Origin: Helicobacter sp. 'house sparrow 1'
Lineage (GTDB): Bacteria; Campylobacterota; Campylobacteria; Campylobacterales; Helicobacteraceae
Length of the DNA: 64,000 nt
Assembly: GCF_900199585.1 (NCBI RefSeq)
Contig: NZ_FZQY01000004.1
Location: forward strand, 310,001-374,000
Direction of reading: 5' to 3'
Shown: piece by piece, positions 34,122-43,610 of the stretch
Layout: every line of letters starts with the position of its first letter
Numbering within the stretch: position 1 is the first letter of the stretch
Program-made: the position numbers and the translations under genes
The notes under the pieces: generated by a model
Database searches by the model: none
The model's input: the letters and a program-made list of their open reading frames with translations, nothing else
Told to the model about the DNA's origin: nothing

Positions 34122-36043
34122 GATTTTTATCCATAAGAAAGATTCTTACAATAGGCTGTTTTCTCTTAGTTGGTGGAATATTATGGCTAGTATTTGTTTG
34201 GTTGAGTTTGCAGGATGATGTTTCTAAACTAAAAAATTATAATCCTCAGGTTACAACACAAATACTTGATAGAAAAGATAGATTAGTTGCTAACATTTAT
34301 GGAGATCAATTTAGATTCTATGCTAAGTTTGATGAAATACCGCCTCGTATGATAGAAGCTCTCATTGCTGTGGAAGATACTTTATTTTTTGAACATCATG
34401 GAATTAATTATGATGCAATTTTCAGGGCTATTGTTAAAAATTTGAGGCATGGCAAGTATTCTGAGGGTGGCAGTACGCTCACACAACAACTTATCAAAAA
34501 TACTATACTCACAAGAGACAAGACCCTTTATCGTAAAATAAAAGAGGCAATTTTAGCAATTCAAATTGAAATAGCTCTAAGCAAGGAAGAGATTTTAGAG
34601 CGCTATTTAAATGATACTTTTTTAGGTCATGGATATTATGGAGTTAAAGCTGCAGCACAAGGATACTTTAAGAAGAATTTAGATCAGCTGACACTCAAAG
34701 AAATTGCAATGATTGCAGGACTTCCTAGAGCACCAAGCTTTTATGATCCAACAAAGAATTTAGACTTTTCCTTAAGTCGCGCAAATAACATTTTAGAAAG
34801 ACTGTATGTACTTGGTTGGATTAGTGAGAGTGAGTACAAAAGTGCTTTAGTAGAGATTCCAGAAGTTTTTAATCAAAGCCTGGCTCAAAATCAAGCCCCT
34901 TATGTTGTGGATATGGTTTTAAAGCAACTATCTTATATTCCTGACCTAAGGACAGCAGGCTATGTTATAAAAATCAACCTTGATTTAGATTATCAAAGAA
35001 TTGCACAGGAAGTTTTTGAGCAAGGATATAAAAATGCCCTAAAGCTTAATCGTATTCAAGATAAAGAAAGTAGTCTAAATGGTGCAATGATTGTCACACA
35101 TTCAAGAACGGGTGAGATTTTGGCATTAATTGGTGGGGTGGATTACAACAAAAGCGCTTTTAATCGTGCAACGCAAGCAAGAAGACAGGTTGGGAGCACA
35201 ATAAAACCTTTTATTTATCAAAATGCATTTGATGCGGGTTATTCTCCTGCTACTATGATTCCAGATGTAGCAAGAAGCTTTGGTAGTGATGATGAATATT
35301 GGAGACCCAAGAATGCAGGAAATTCCTTTAATGGAATTGTGAGCTTGCGTTATGCTTTAATCCACTCACTAAATCTAGCCACAATAAACCTTGTGGATAT
35401 GGTAGGCTTTGACAAAACCTATGAGGCGATAAAATCTTATGGTTTCAATCCCAGTGCAAAGAATTTAACTATTGTCTTAGGAAGTCTTGTTGCATCTCCT
35501 ATGGATTTAGCAAGGGCATATTCTCTCTTTTCTAATGAGGGAACAATTTTAGAACCTCAATTAATATCACAGCTGATTTCAAGAGACGAGAAAAAAGAGA
35601 CTTTTTATGTAAAACAAGAAGAATTTACAACACCTAAACAAGCATTTTTAGTTACTTCTATCTTGCAAGAAGTTGTAAAAAATGGAACAGGTAGAAGAGC
35701 AAGAGTGAAGGGTATGGATGTTGCTGGAAAGACAGGAACAACAAATAATAATAATGATGCGTGGTTTTGTGGATTTACACCTGATATTCAAGCAATTATC
35801 TGGTTTGGGAATGATAATAATAGTTCTATTGGGAACATAGGCGGTGGAACAAGTCTTATAGCCCCAATTTTTTCAAACTTTATAAATGAAATTTTAAAAA
35901 TCGATCCAGGACTAAAAAAGCATTTTAGAATTCCAGATGGAGTACATCAAAAAACCATTGATGGAGTGAAGTATTTTTATACAGATATTTCAAAGTTGCC
36001 AGATAAAAAAATTACAGAGGAAGAAAATAAACTTATCTTTTGA
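34118..36043 (+). CDS. pbp1A: Class A penicillin-binding protein 1A
   Basis: A 641-residue bifunctional murein synthase. It has an N-terminal membrane anchor (residues 10-28), a GT51 glycosyltransferase domain with [19 protein letters not shown] and the [10 protein letters not shown] block, and a transpeptidase domain with the S-x-x-K serine in GSTIKPF (about residue 365), the S-x-N in HSLN, and KTGTT (about 540). The start is TTG, overlapping the tlpD stop by four bases, with AGGA nine bases upstream. The tlpD-PBP1A neighbourhood is also found in H. pylori. Confidence 0.96.
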   Translation: MRFLSIRKILTIGCFLLVGGILWLVFVWLSLQDDVSKLKNYNPQVTTQILDRKDRLVANIYGDQFRFYAKFDEIPPRMIEALIAVEDTLFFEHHGINYDAIFRAIVKNLRHGKYSEGGSTLTQQLIKNTILTRDKTLYRKIKEAILAIQIEIALSKEEILERYLNDTFLGHGYYGVKAAAQGYFKKNLDQLTLKEIAMIAGLPRAPSFYDPTKNLDFSLSRANNILERLYVLGWISESEYKSALVEIPEVFNQSLAQNQAPYVVDMVLKQLSYIPDLRTAGYVIKINLDLDYQRIAQEVFEQGYKNALKLNRIQDKESSLNGAMIVTHSRTGEILALIGGVDYNKSAFNRATQARRQVGSTIKPFIYQNAFDAGYSPATMIPDVARSFGSDDEYWRPKNAGNSFNGIVSLRYALIHSLNLATINLVDMVGFDKTYEAIKSYGFNPSAKNLTIVLGSLVASPMDLARAYSLFSNEGTILEPQLISQLISRDEKKETFYVKQEEFTTPKQAFLVTSILQEVVKNGTGRRARVKGMDVAGKTGTTNNNNDAWFCGFTPDIQAIIWFGNDNNSSIGNIGGGTSLIAPIFSNFINEILKIDPGLKKHFRIPDGVHQKTIDGVKYFYTDISKLPDKKITEEENKLIF

Positions 36044-36073
36044 TTTTTAATAAAAGATTTAAGCAAAACTCGT

Positions 36074-36079
36074 TAGAAT
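36074..36079 (+). promoter_or_regulatory. Candidate -10 element before the DUF507 gene and carA
   Basis: TAGAAT within GTTAGAATC, the same nine-base string found before the ATP synthase operon at 63015-63023. It lies 30 bases before the ATG. A second AT-rich box, TATAAA, starts at 36088. Confidence 0.4.
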
Positions 36080-36109
36080 CACACAACTATAAAATAAAAG
36101 AGGTGCGCA

Positions 36110-36658
36110 ATGAAGTTAAAATTGAAACATATCCCTTATGTGGCCAATAAAATTGCCATTGACATTGCAAACTCTAGTCTTTTGGAAGTAAAAACCTCTC
36201 TAGAAAAAATTAATCAGGTAGCTAGAGAAGTTTTAGAAGGGGATCTTAAAAAAGAAAGCCAAATTGATATGAGGGCAAAGGAGATTTTAGAAGAGAATAT
36301 TGAAAATATTGAGTTTATGCGTGCTGATGAAAAACAGATGTTTTGGATGATAAAAAAACAACTTGCTCAAGATAGTAATTTTTCCCTATCTTGGGAGGAT
36401 CGCTATAATGAGCTCTCTCATAAACTTTTAGATGAGTTAATTCTTGAGGGGTATATTAAGGTGAAGGTGAGTGAGAACCTTGTAAAAAATCTTATCTTCA
36501 AGTCCATTGATCTTTATGCACAAATGTATGGAGAGGTGGAGAATTCTGTGATTGAAAAAATCAGAAATTACAAACGTAAACTTTTGGTGGGAACAGATGA
36601 ATATGAATTGGTTTTTGATAAGTTGTATCAGGAAGAATTGAAAAGAAGAGGTTTTTAA
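36110..36658 (+). CDS. DUF507 family protein
   Basis: A 182-residue, helical, highly charged protein of the DUF507 family, made of two similar halves: KLKHIPYVANKIAIDI with a following helix, and KVSENLVKNLIFKSIDLY with a following helix. The family has no established function. It is coupled to carA: the stop codon of this gene and the carA ATG share one base. An AGAGGTG ribosome-binding site precedes the ATG. The same pair stands together in H. pylori, but this does not reveal the role. Confidence 0.85.
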   Translation: MKLKLKHIPYVANKIAIDIANSSLLEVKTSLEKINQVAREVLEGDLKKESQIDMRAKEILEENIENIEFMRADEKQMFWMIKKQLAQDSNFSLSWEDRYNELSHKLLDELILEGYIKVKVSENLVKNLIFKSIDLYAQMYGEVENSVIEKIRNYKRKLLVGTDEYELVFDKLYQEELKRRGF

Positions 36659-37779
36659 TGCAGAAAGCTTGGATTTATTTTCAAAATGGGATTTTTTTTG
36701 AAGCCTCTTGCTTTGGTGCTTGTGGGACTAGTATTGGAGAGGTTGTTTTTAATACCTCAATGAGTGGATATCAGGAGATTATTACTGATCCAAGTTATGC
36801 AGGTCAGTTTATTACATTTAGTATGCCAGAGATTGGAATTGTTGGTATTAATGGCTTGGATAATGAATCTAACGGCGTGCAGTGCAAGGGAATATTGGTA
36901 AGAGAATATAATGAAAACTTTTCAAATTTTAGGGCTACAGAAAGTCTTGATGCTTTTTTAAAAAAATCAAATGTAATGGGATTATGCAATATCAACACAC
37001 GCGATATCATAAAAATCATCAGAAAAGAAGGAGCAATGATGATGATTGCTTCAACAGAGATTTCAGATCCTGATATTTTGAAAAAGCATCTACAAGAGGC
37101 TTCTCACATACAAGATATCAACTATGTTAAGCAAGTTTCTACAAAAAAGTCTTATATACATCAGCATTCTGTTTTTGATTTCAACACTTTTGCCTATGGT
37201 AAAAGGCCTCAATCATCAAAAAAGGTGGTTGCAATTGATTTTGGGATAAAGACTAATATTTTAAATGAATTAAGTGCTGTTGGACTTGAAGTGGAGGTAG
37301 TGCCTTATTCTTTTGATGCAGATGATCTAATTCAGAGGTTTAAACAAAAAGAAATTCAAGGTGTATTTTTATCTAATGGTCCTGGGGATCCAATGTTGTT
37401 GCAAGATGAAATAAAGCAAATTAAAAAGTTAGTTGATGCAAAAATCCCTATGTTTGGGATTTGTCTTGGGCATCAGCTTTTATCTATCGCAAATGGTTTT
37501 AATACTTTTAAATTAAAATTTGGACACCATGGAGGGAATCATCCTGTAAAGAATTTACTTACAGGAGAAGTTGAAATCACTTCACAAAATCATAATTATT
37601 CTGTTCCAGAAGAAATTGAGCAAATTGCAAATATTACACATAAGAATCTTTTTGATAACACGATAGAAGGTGTTGAGTATAAAAATAGACCTATTTTTTC
37701 TGTGCAACACCATCCAGAATCAAGCCCTGGGCCAAAGGAAGCTCGTAAGCTTTTTGAAAAGTTCGCTTCTATGCTTTAA
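36658..37779 (+). CDS. carA: Carbamoyl-phosphate synthase small (glutaminase) subunit
   Basis: A 373-residue amidotransferase subunit that releases ammonia from glutamine for carbamoyl phosphate, feeding pyrimidine and arginine synthesis. The N-terminal CPSase domain has GEVVFNTSMSGYQEIITDPSYAGQ. The C-terminal class I glutaminase has the nucleophile in MFGICLGHQLLS (about residue 267) and the His/Glu pair in VQHHPESSPGP. carB is not in the window. Confidence 0.97.
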   Translation: MQKAWIYFQNGIFFEASCFGACGTSIGEVVFNTSMSGYQEIITDPSYAGQFITFSMPEIGIVGINGLDNESNGVQCKGILVREYNENFSNFRATESLDAFLKKSNVMGLCNINTRDIIKIIRKEGAMMMIASTEISDPDILKKHLQEASHIQDINYVKQVSTKKSYIHQHSVFDFNTFAYGKRPQSSKKVVAIDFGIKTNILNELSAVGLEVEVVPYSFDADDLIQRFKQKEIQGVFLSNGPGDPMLLQDEIKQIKKLVDAKIPMFGICLGHQLLSIANGFNTFKLKFGHHGGNHPVKNLLTGEVEITSQNHNYSVPEEIEQIANITHKNLFDNTIEGVEYKNRPIFSVQHHPESSPGPKEARKLFEKFASML

Positions 37780-37793
37780 AAGACAACTAATCC

Positions 37794-37841
37794 TAGAGGC
37801 TTTTTAGGTTGATAGTATTTTTAAAGATATGAAAGCCTCTA
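37794..37841. terminator. Possible long-loop hairpin between carA and a convergent gene
   Basis: A 10-base inverted repeat, TAGAGGCTTT (37794-37803) and AAAGCCTCTA (37832-37841), with a 28-base spacer that is itself AT-rich. The right arm overlaps the stop of the small minus-strand gene. It could terminate in both directions, but the loop is long for an intrinsic terminator. Confidence 0.4.
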
Positions 37842-38126
37842 TGCTTTGATATCAAGTATGTGATCTAGAGATTCTGTTTTATTTTCCTTTTGCTCTTTTT
37901 GAGTCTCACCTTCATTTTGTCCTGGATGATTGCCTCCACCTCGCTGTGCATCCTTGCTAATAGAATCTGTTCCTTCTGTGGCTCGAACTTCTTGAATCTC
38001 CCTGAGTTTATCTTCAAACTCTTGAATGTTTAAAGGGGTCATATCAGATCGATTTTGAGCCAAAGGAACATTAGCCTGAGTATTTTGGTTGATATAGGTA
38101 ATGTTACCAATGGGTGATATGGCCAT
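37839..38126 (-). CDS. Small hydrophilic protein of unknown function
   Basis: A 95-residue protein with no signal or membrane segment. The start MAISPIGNITYINQNTQA is uncharged, a helix-prone acidic/basic segment lies about residues 30-50, and the rest is a polar, glycine- and glutamate-rich tail ending in LDHILDIKA. It begins ten bases after the NFACT gene stop and is the last gene of the nadK-recN-NFACT run. I do not recognise it; the low-complexity tail suggests a disordered adaptor or secreted flagellar-type substrate, but this is speculation. Confidence 0.6.
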   Translation of the reverse strand: MAISPIGNITYINQNTQANVPLAQNRSDMTPLNIQEFEDKLREIQEVRATEGTDSISKDAQRGGGNHPGQNEGETQKEQKENKTESLDHILDIKA

Positions 38127-38135
38127 TTTATTCCT

Positions 38136-39452
38136 CTACTTTTTGTAGCTTATGGTTTGGTATTTTGCATAAACTACATTTGCTTTTTCTTTAATTTTAA
38201 CAAACTTTCTTAAAGTATAATCGACTTCAAAGTTTCCTTTTGTAATAGAGTTTAAACCAACAAGTATTTCACCAGCTTTTTGGATGATTGATAAGGAAGG
38301 TTTATTTTTTCCACAATGAATAATCATATGCGAAGAAGGGATATTGCGTATATGTAGCCAGATATCATTTGCTTTTGCTACTTCTAGTAACATTTGGTTT
38401 TCATCTTGATTCTTTCCAATAGAAATTTTGTAGTTTTCTATATAAAAACTTTCAAATTTCTGTTCTTTTAATTTGGATTGTTTGGCAGGTTTTAGGATTG
38501 TGATATTTTCTAAAGATGAAGTTTGAGTAATGAAAGCAATTTTTTGTTGAATGAAGTTAATTTTGTCTTGAAGGTTTTGCTCTTCAATATAAATATTTTT
38601 AGCTCTTTTTGATAACTTTTTACTCTGGGTAAAAATAGAGTTAATATAATCTTGAGGCAAGATCCCTGTTTGTGGTATCTGTATTTTTATTTCATTTTGG
38701 TTAAAGTCTTTAAGAGTGACTTGTGTATCAAATGGCTTAATTAGATGCAAATTGCTTAAAAGCAATGTAGCTTCTTGATTGAGCTTTTGAGATTGATTTT
38801 GTAAATCTTGAGGTTTTGGAAGATTTTGTATTAAAGTTTTGTATTTTTCTAACTTTTTTTCTAATTGTCGCAACAAAATTTCTTTGGTATGAGCTATCTT
38901 TTTTTCCATTATTGAAAAATAATTTTGGTTTAAAAGCTTTAGAATTTGTTCCTTGCTATAGGCAACTGGTGTAAAATTGCCTTCTCTTTGGGGAAGGGGT
39001 AATAGGGCATGGTTGGGTCTTACCTCTCTAGAGGTTTTAGTATGGTTTAAATGTCTTAATGCTTCTAAGACAATATGTTCTTGATTAAGAAGAATTACAT
39101 TGGTGTGTTTTCCTGTAAATTCAAAATAGATAAAAAAATTAAAATCCTTATAAAGATGATTTTGCTTACAATACAAAATTAAGATTCTATTGTTACCATC
39201 GCAATAGCAATCAAGTAGTCTTGCGCGTGTAGTAAGCTTTTGAAGCATAAGATCAAAGGGTGCTTGATAAGTTTTGTTACTAATATTAGTATCTGTAATA
39301 AAAATATTGCTTTGATATTTTTGCATATCAAGATAAAAGAAATCTTGATGGAGCTGAAGCTTAAAAAGATTATCTTGGATGCGTCTTAAAGAGTTGATTT
39401 GAGAGTAATTTTTAAAAAGGTTGGCAATGTTTTGTAATAGCTCTAGCTTCAT
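38136..39452 (-). CDS. NFACT-domain protein (RqcH/FbpA-like)
   Basis: A 438-residue NFACT protein. The N-terminal NFACT-N region includes LDCYCDGNNRILILY, a helical hairpin and coiled coil fill the middle (about residues 170-310), and the C-terminal NFACT-R domain has DIWLHIRNIPSSHMII (usual consensus PGSH). Family members were first called fibronectin-binding; RqcH instead recruits Ala-tRNA to stalled 50S subunits and adds alanine tails. Serine replaces glycine in the PGSH motif here. It overlaps recN by four bases, as neighbours in H. pylori do. Confidence 0.88.
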   Translation of the reverse strand: MKLELLQNIANLFKNYSQINSLRRIQDNLFKLQLHQDFFYLDMQKYQSNIFITDTNISNKTYQAPFDLMLQKLTTRARLLDCYCDGNNRILILYCKQNHLYKDFNFFIYFEFTGKHTNVILLNQEHIVLEALRHLNHTKTSREVRPNHALLPLPQREGNFTPVAYSKEQILKLLNQNYFSIMEKKIAHTKEILLRQLEKKLEKYKTLIQNLPKPQDLQNQSQKLNQEATLLLSNLHLIKPFDTQVTLKDFNQNEIKIQIPQTGILPQDYINSIFTQSKKLSKRAKNIYIEEQNLQDKINFIQQKIAFITQTSSLENITILKPAKQSKLKEQKFESFYIENYKISIGKNQDENQMLLEVAKANDIWLHIRNIPSSHMIIHCGKNKPSLSIIQKAGEILVGLNSITKGNFEVDYTLRKFVKIKEKANVVYAKYQTISYKK

Positions 39453-40978
39453 ATACCCAGTCTTTTTTTTGCAAAGTCTATTGCTTCTTGCGTGATATCT
39501 GCTCCACTAATCATTCTTGCGATTTCTTGAACTTTTCCATTTAAGTCTAGAATTTTGATATAGCTCTTGGAATCTTGTTTATAAACCAAATAATGTTGAT
39601 CTGCTAATGCTGGAATGTGTGGCTGGTGCGATATGGCAAAGATTTGATAGCTTGATGCAAGTTGTTTTAAGATCTTTGCAACCCCCTCACTTTCTTCACC
39701 ACTTAAATTAGCATCAATTTCATCTAAAATTAAAATTCCTGTTTTGGTTGAAAATTTTGTTTCAAGATACATAATAGCAAGTCTTAAACGATTGTATTCT
39801 CCCATACTTAGATTTGGTATTTCTGTGTTTTTTAATAAAATCTTGATAGCATCTACTCCTGAAGAGATAAGTGGTATTTCTTCTAATAAAACTCTTATAT
39901 TAGAGAGCTTTAATAGATGACAGATTTCTTGAAGCTCTTGTGTAAAATTTTCTAAATATTGATTGCGATATTTAGAAATTTGCTGTGCTAGAGTTTTGCA
40001 TTCTTTTTCAATTTCTTCTTGATATAAGAAAAGCTTCTCTTTATTAAAATGTAAATTATCATACTCTAAAAGCTTTGATTTTTGGTATTCTAGGCGATCT
40101 AAAGCTCCTTGAATGCTTCCATATCTTTGATTGAGTTCTGAAAGTTTTGAAATTCTATCCAGCATTGATTCTGGATCAAGTGTATCCAGTTCTTCTAATC
40201 TTTCATTTTCAGATACTAAAATATCTCTTACTTCAATGATGCTTTCTTCAAAAGCAGGATGAATTTTATCTAAAGCTTGGAGAGCGTTTTGTATTTGGTG
40301 AATTTCTTGCATTACTTCCAATGCTTGAGAGATTTGAGATTGGAGTTTTTCTTTTTTAGAAAAATCTTTTTTTAGTTGCATCAGTTCTTCATATTCATTA
40401 ATCTTTGGTGCAATAGAAGTGATTTTTTGTATCTCAAAATTAGCCAAATCTTTGAGTTCTTGAATGTTTTTTTCTTCCTGAAGAATTTGATGATAAGCTT
40501 TTTTTGCTTCTTGTAATTCTTGAAACTTTGTTTCTAATTGAAAGATTAGGGATTTAAACTTTTTTTCTTTAGTTCCAATGAGATTATCAAGGGTTTTCAA
40601 TAAATTATATGGCAAAAGCTCTGTAGCATTTTTAAGAGAGATGTATTTGATGCTAGGAGACAAAACTTCTTGGAGACTCTTTTTTGCTATTAAAGAAGTG
40701 TTGATGAAATATCTCACTTTTTCTTTTTTGACAATATTGACAATGATTTCTTCTTCATGATCTAATAGGATAGATTCTAAGTCTAGAGATAGATTAGTAA
40801 TGAGTGCTTGAATTTGTTGTGCATTTACATCCCCTATACCAAAAATTGCAAGTAAAATTTCCATAAAAACAGATTTTCCACTTCCGCTCACCCCACTAAA
40901 TACATTTAGCCCCTTATGTAGTGCTAAATCTAAAGAATCAAAAACAATAGAATTTTTTACCTGAATTGTTTCAATCAT
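39449..40978 (-). CDS. recN: DNA repair protein RecN
   Basis: A 509-residue SMC-like ATPase for double-strand break repair. Walker A is FSGVSGSGKSVFMEIL at about residue 31, long coiled coils occupy about 150-350, then come the signature LSMGEYNRLRLAI and Walker B with ILILDEIDANLSG. It is somewhat shorter than E. coli RecN (553). It overlaps nadK by eight bases at its start and the NFACT gene by four at its end. Confidence 0.95.
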   Translation of the reverse strand: MIETIQVKNSIVFDSLDLALHKGLNVFSGVSGSGKSVFMEILLAIFGIGDVNAQQIQALITNLSLDLESILLDHEEEIIVNIVKKEKVRYFINTSLIAKKSLQEVLSPSIKYISLKNATELLPYNLLKTLDNLIGTKEKKFKSLIFQLETKFQELQEAKKAYHQILQEEKNIQELKDLANFEIQKITSIAPKINEYEELMQLKKDFSKKEKLQSQISQALEVMQEIHQIQNALQALDKIHPAFEESIIEVRDILVSENERLEELDTLDPESMLDRISKLSELNQRYGSIQGALDRLEYQKSKLLEYDNLHFNKEKLFLYQEEIEKECKTLAQQISKYRNQYLENFTQELQEICHLLKLSNIRVLLEEIPLISSGVDAIKILLKNTEIPNLSMGEYNRLRLAIMYLETKFSTKTGILILDEIDANLSGEESEGVAKILKQLASSYQIFAISHQPHIPALADQHYLVYKQDSKSYIKILDLNGKVQEIARMISGADITQEAIDFAKKRLGI

Positions 40979-41813
40979 TTTGTCCCCATTGGAATTTTTC
41001 TTTTAGCACTTTAAAATAATTTCTTTTAAATGGTTGTATAAGTATGGCAGATTTTTGTGCTTTTTGAATAATGATTGTATCTTTTGACTCAACTAGTATG
41101 TTCTCCTGCCCATCTATAACTAAAAATCCTTGAGTATTTAACTTAAAATTAAGAATAAAAGTTGAATCTAAAACCATAGGCCTTTGGGTTAGTGTGTGGG
41201 CTGCAACAGGAGTGAGTAAGATATTTTGACACAAGGGATAAACAATAGAACCCCCAGCACTGATATTATATGCAGTAGAACCAGTAGGGGTTGCAATAAT
41301 TAGAGAATCTCCCTTGTAGGTATTAAAGATTTCATTGTTCATATATGCATCTATTTTTAAAATACCACTCACAAGATTATTTTTTGAAATCAAAAATTCA
41401 TTAATTGCAAAAAATTTTTGATGATTTATCTGTGCCTCAAGCATCATATGCTCTTCTAGTATATAAGTACCCCTAGCTAGAGAATTGGCAAAATTTTCAA
41501 CTTCAAAGGGGTTGATAGCTGTTAAAAAACCTAATTTGCCTGTATTGATTCCAAAAATAGGTATGGAGTTTCCATAGCTTTTTCGAATCAAAGAAAGTAG
41601 AGTGCCATCTCCTCCAACTGAGGCAATAGCATCTACTTTTGAGATAATCTCTTCAAATGTATAAGAGGGGGCAAAGTCAATTTCTGCTATTTGAGATTTT
41701 CCAAGCAAAACCTCAATACTGGACTTCTCAAATGCTTGTTTTATATCTAAAAAAACCTCTTTTGGAGTTTGAGGTCTTAAGAATACCCCTATTTTCTTAA
41801 TCTTTTTTTGCAT
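40971..41813 (-). CDS. nadK: NAD kinase
   Basis: A 280-residue ATP-NAD kinase producing NADP. The GGDGT motif (ASVGGDGTLLS) is at about residue 60, followed by GINTGKLGFL, TPTGSTAYNISAGG and LTPVAAHTLTQRPMVL. I chose the ATG at 41813, just after GTGGA; an in-frame TTG at 41843 would add ten residues and is the alternative. The promoter region is shared with the divergent TauE gene and contains a perfect palindrome. Confidence 0.95.
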   Translation of the reverse strand: MQKKIKKIGVFLRPQTPKEVFLDIKQAFEKSSIEVLLGKSQIAEIDFAPSYTFEEIISKVDAIASVGGDGTLLSLIRKSYGNSIPIFGINTGKLGFLTAINPFEVENFANSLARGTYILEEHMMLEAQINHQKFFAINEFLISKNNLVSGILKIDAYMNNEIFNTYKGDSLIIATPTGSTAYNISAGGSIVYPLCQNILLTPVAAHTLTQRPMVLDSTFILNFKLNTQGFLVIDGQENILVESKDTIIIQKAQKSAILIQPFKRNYFKVLKEKFQWGQND

Positions 41814-41868
41814 CTTTTCCACTTTTTGGCGTAATTGTATCAAAAAAAATTTTTAGATAAGAGTTAGG

Positions 41869-41894
41869 GTTATGATATTAAAATATATCATAAC
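41869..41894. promoter_or_regulatory. Perfect palindrome in the nadK/TauE divergent promoter region
   Basis: GTTATGATAT (41869-41878) and ATATCATAAC (41885-41894), perfect ten-base arms around TAAAAT. Each arm contains TATGAT, readable as a -10-like box on each strand, so the dyad may cover two divergent promoters. There is no T run after it, so it is unlikely to be a terminator. The binding protein, if any, is unknown. Confidence 0.6.
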
Positions 41895-41918
41895 AATAAG
41901 AGAATTAAAGGGAAAATG

Positions 41919-42680
41919 ATGGAATTCTTATTAATTATCATAGGGTTTTGTTCGGGTATGATTTCTGGTCTATTTGGTTTGGGAGGTGGCACACTGATTG
42001 TTCCTTTGATGCTTAGTTTTGGAATGGGAATACAACATTCTATTGGTATTTCTGTAGTGCAGATGATTTTTGCCTCTTTATTTGGAAGTATTTTAAATTT
42101 AAAAAATAAAACTTTTGAGATAAAAGAGGGCGTGATACTGGGTTTGGGAGGATTAGTAGGAGCTAGTTTTAGTGGTATTGTTTTAGGTTTCATTAGTGAT
42201 TTTCTCCTTACTTTTTTATTTTTGCTTGTGATTATTTATTCTTTTTTGAAATTTTTAATGAAAAAAGATAATCCAGAAGATAAGAAACTTGAAACAAATC
42301 AACATAAAAAAATAGTTTTGTTTTTAGCAGGTTCTTTAACAGGAGTTTTTGCAATTTCTTTGGGTATAGGTGGAGGATTGCTGATTGTTCCAATTTTAGG
42401 GTATTACTTGGGGTATAATACAAAAAAATCCACAGCTCTATCATTGTTTTTTATCATCTTTTCTTCCATATCAGGAAGTATTTCTCTTTTTGTAAATCAT
42501 ATTATTAATCTGGAGGTAATACAGAAAGGATCCATCATTGGTATTGCTTCATTAGTGGGTGTAAGTGTTGGAATTTATCTTGTGCAAAGAATTAGTTTAA
42601 AGATTCATAAAGTCTTTTTACTGATAATGTATACCTTTTCAATGAGTTTGACAACTTTTCATCTTTTAGAAAGGCTCTAA
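41919..42680 (+). CDS. TauE/SafE-family membrane transporter
   Basis: A 253-residue integral membrane protein with about seven to eight hydrophobic segments and the duplicated family motif: GMISGLFGLGGGTLIVPLML near the start and GVFAISLGIGGGLLIVPILG in the second half. The family exports sulfite or other small sulfonates and anions; the substrate is not predictable. I chose the second of two adjacent ATGs, six bases from AAAGGG; 41916 is possible. It stands alone, divergent from nadK. Confidence 0.88.
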   Translation: MEFLLIIIGFCSGMISGLFGLGGGTLIVPLMLSFGMGIQHSIGISVVQMIFASLFGSILNLKNKTFEIKEGVILGLGGLVGASFSGIVLGFISDFLLTFLFLLVIIYSFLKFLMKKDNPEDKKLETNQHKKIVLFLAGSLTGVFAISLGIGGGLLIVPILGYYLGYNTKKSTALSLFFIIFSSISGSISLFVNHIINLEVIQKGSIIGIASLVGVSVGIYLVQRISLKIHKVFLLIMYTFSMSLTTFHLLERL

Positions 42681-42692
42681 AAGAGCCTTTCT
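42668..42692. terminator. Hairpin at the TauE gene end
   Basis: AGAAAGGCTC and GAGCCTTTCT form a perfect 10-base-pair stem around TAAAA, overlapping the last codons and the stop of the transporter gene. It lies between two convergent genes. No clear T run follows in either direction, so termination efficiency is uncertain. Confidence 0.6.
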
Positions 42693-42721
42693 CTTGGTGG
42701 GGGGATGGTGAGAGAAGGTGG

Positions 42722-43516
42722 TTATTTTATTTCAAAATAAACAGAATGCTTCAATTCTGAATGAGATTCCTTATATCTACTTGCCTCAGATCTTGATTTA
42801 AATGGACCAACAAGATATTTTGTAAGCTTTTGATCATTGATAATGATTTCTTGGGTTCTATAAGAATGTTTTTTAAGCATATTGAGTAATTCTTTGCTTG
42901 GTTGTTTGCTAAATACCCCAACTTGCAGATAAGAACCTTTTGTTGCAACAGAGCCTGATTTAGCTGCAGCTTTTTTTTGAACCTTGTGTTGTTTTTGTGG
43001 TTTATGTTCTACAGCTTTTTTTTCTACCTGAATTGGTTTTTTATCCATTTCTTCGTGATGCATCATTATTTCTTTTGGCTCATCTTTTAGATCTAGTGCT
43101 GCTTGAAGCTGGTTATCTACAGAATCTTGAGATGGAGAAGCTAATTCTTGATCAGAAGGTGCCTGAGATATATGATTTTGATGATTTTGTAAAAGGTCTT
43201 GATCTAGTGATGGATGTTGGTTTGCATTTTTTGCCTCTTGTCTTACATCTTGTAAGATCTGCTCAAAACGATCATCGCTATTAAAATTATCACTTAAATC
43301 TTTTGAGGAGTCTTGAAACTCATCTGCAATATGTTCTGTTTGAGTATTTTGTGTTTGCTCAATAATATTGTTGTGAGAATTTTTTGTAAAAGACCATACT
43401 AATAGAGCAATAGTCAGAACTACTACAATGCCAATTGCTCCTATGATGACATTTTTTACATTTTTTGGATTTTTTTTCTCCTCAAATAATAACTCATTAA
43501 AATCTTTTTCTTCCAT
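42722..43516 (-). CDS. SPOR-domain membrane protein
   Basis: A 264-residue protein with a short cytoplasmic N-terminus, one transmembrane helix (about residues 20-45, VKNVIIGAIGIVVVLTIALL), a long polar Gln/Asp/Lys-rich linker, and a C-terminal SPOR domain from about 190 (GSYLQVGVFSKQPSKELL, then YLVGPFKSRSEA). SPOR domains bind denuded glycan at septa, so a cell-division role is likely, like that of DedD or FtsN. It is transcribed before glyA on the same strand's upstream side, with a 105-base gap; a CATAAT box at 43567-43572 may be its promoter. Confidence 0.85.
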   Translation of the reverse strand: MEEKDFNELLFEEKKNPKNVKNVIIGAIGIVVVLTIALLVWSFTKNSHNNIIEQTQNTQTEHIADEFQDSSKDLSDNFNSDDRFEQILQDVRQEAKNANQHPSLDQDLLQNHQNHISQAPSDQELASPSQDSVDNQLQAALDLKDEPKEIMMHHEEMDKKPIQVEKKAVEHKPQKQHKVQKKAAAKSGSVATKGSYLQVGVFSKQPSKELLNMLKKHSYRTQEIIINDQKLTKYLVGPFKSRSEASRYKESHSELKHSVYFEIK

Positions 43517-43610
43517 TTTTATTCTCCTTACTTTGAAATTAAACTAACTCTGCACAAAGCTAACATATTATGCTTTTTTGGTAAATAAGAGAGCATAACT
43601 AGATTGCTTG

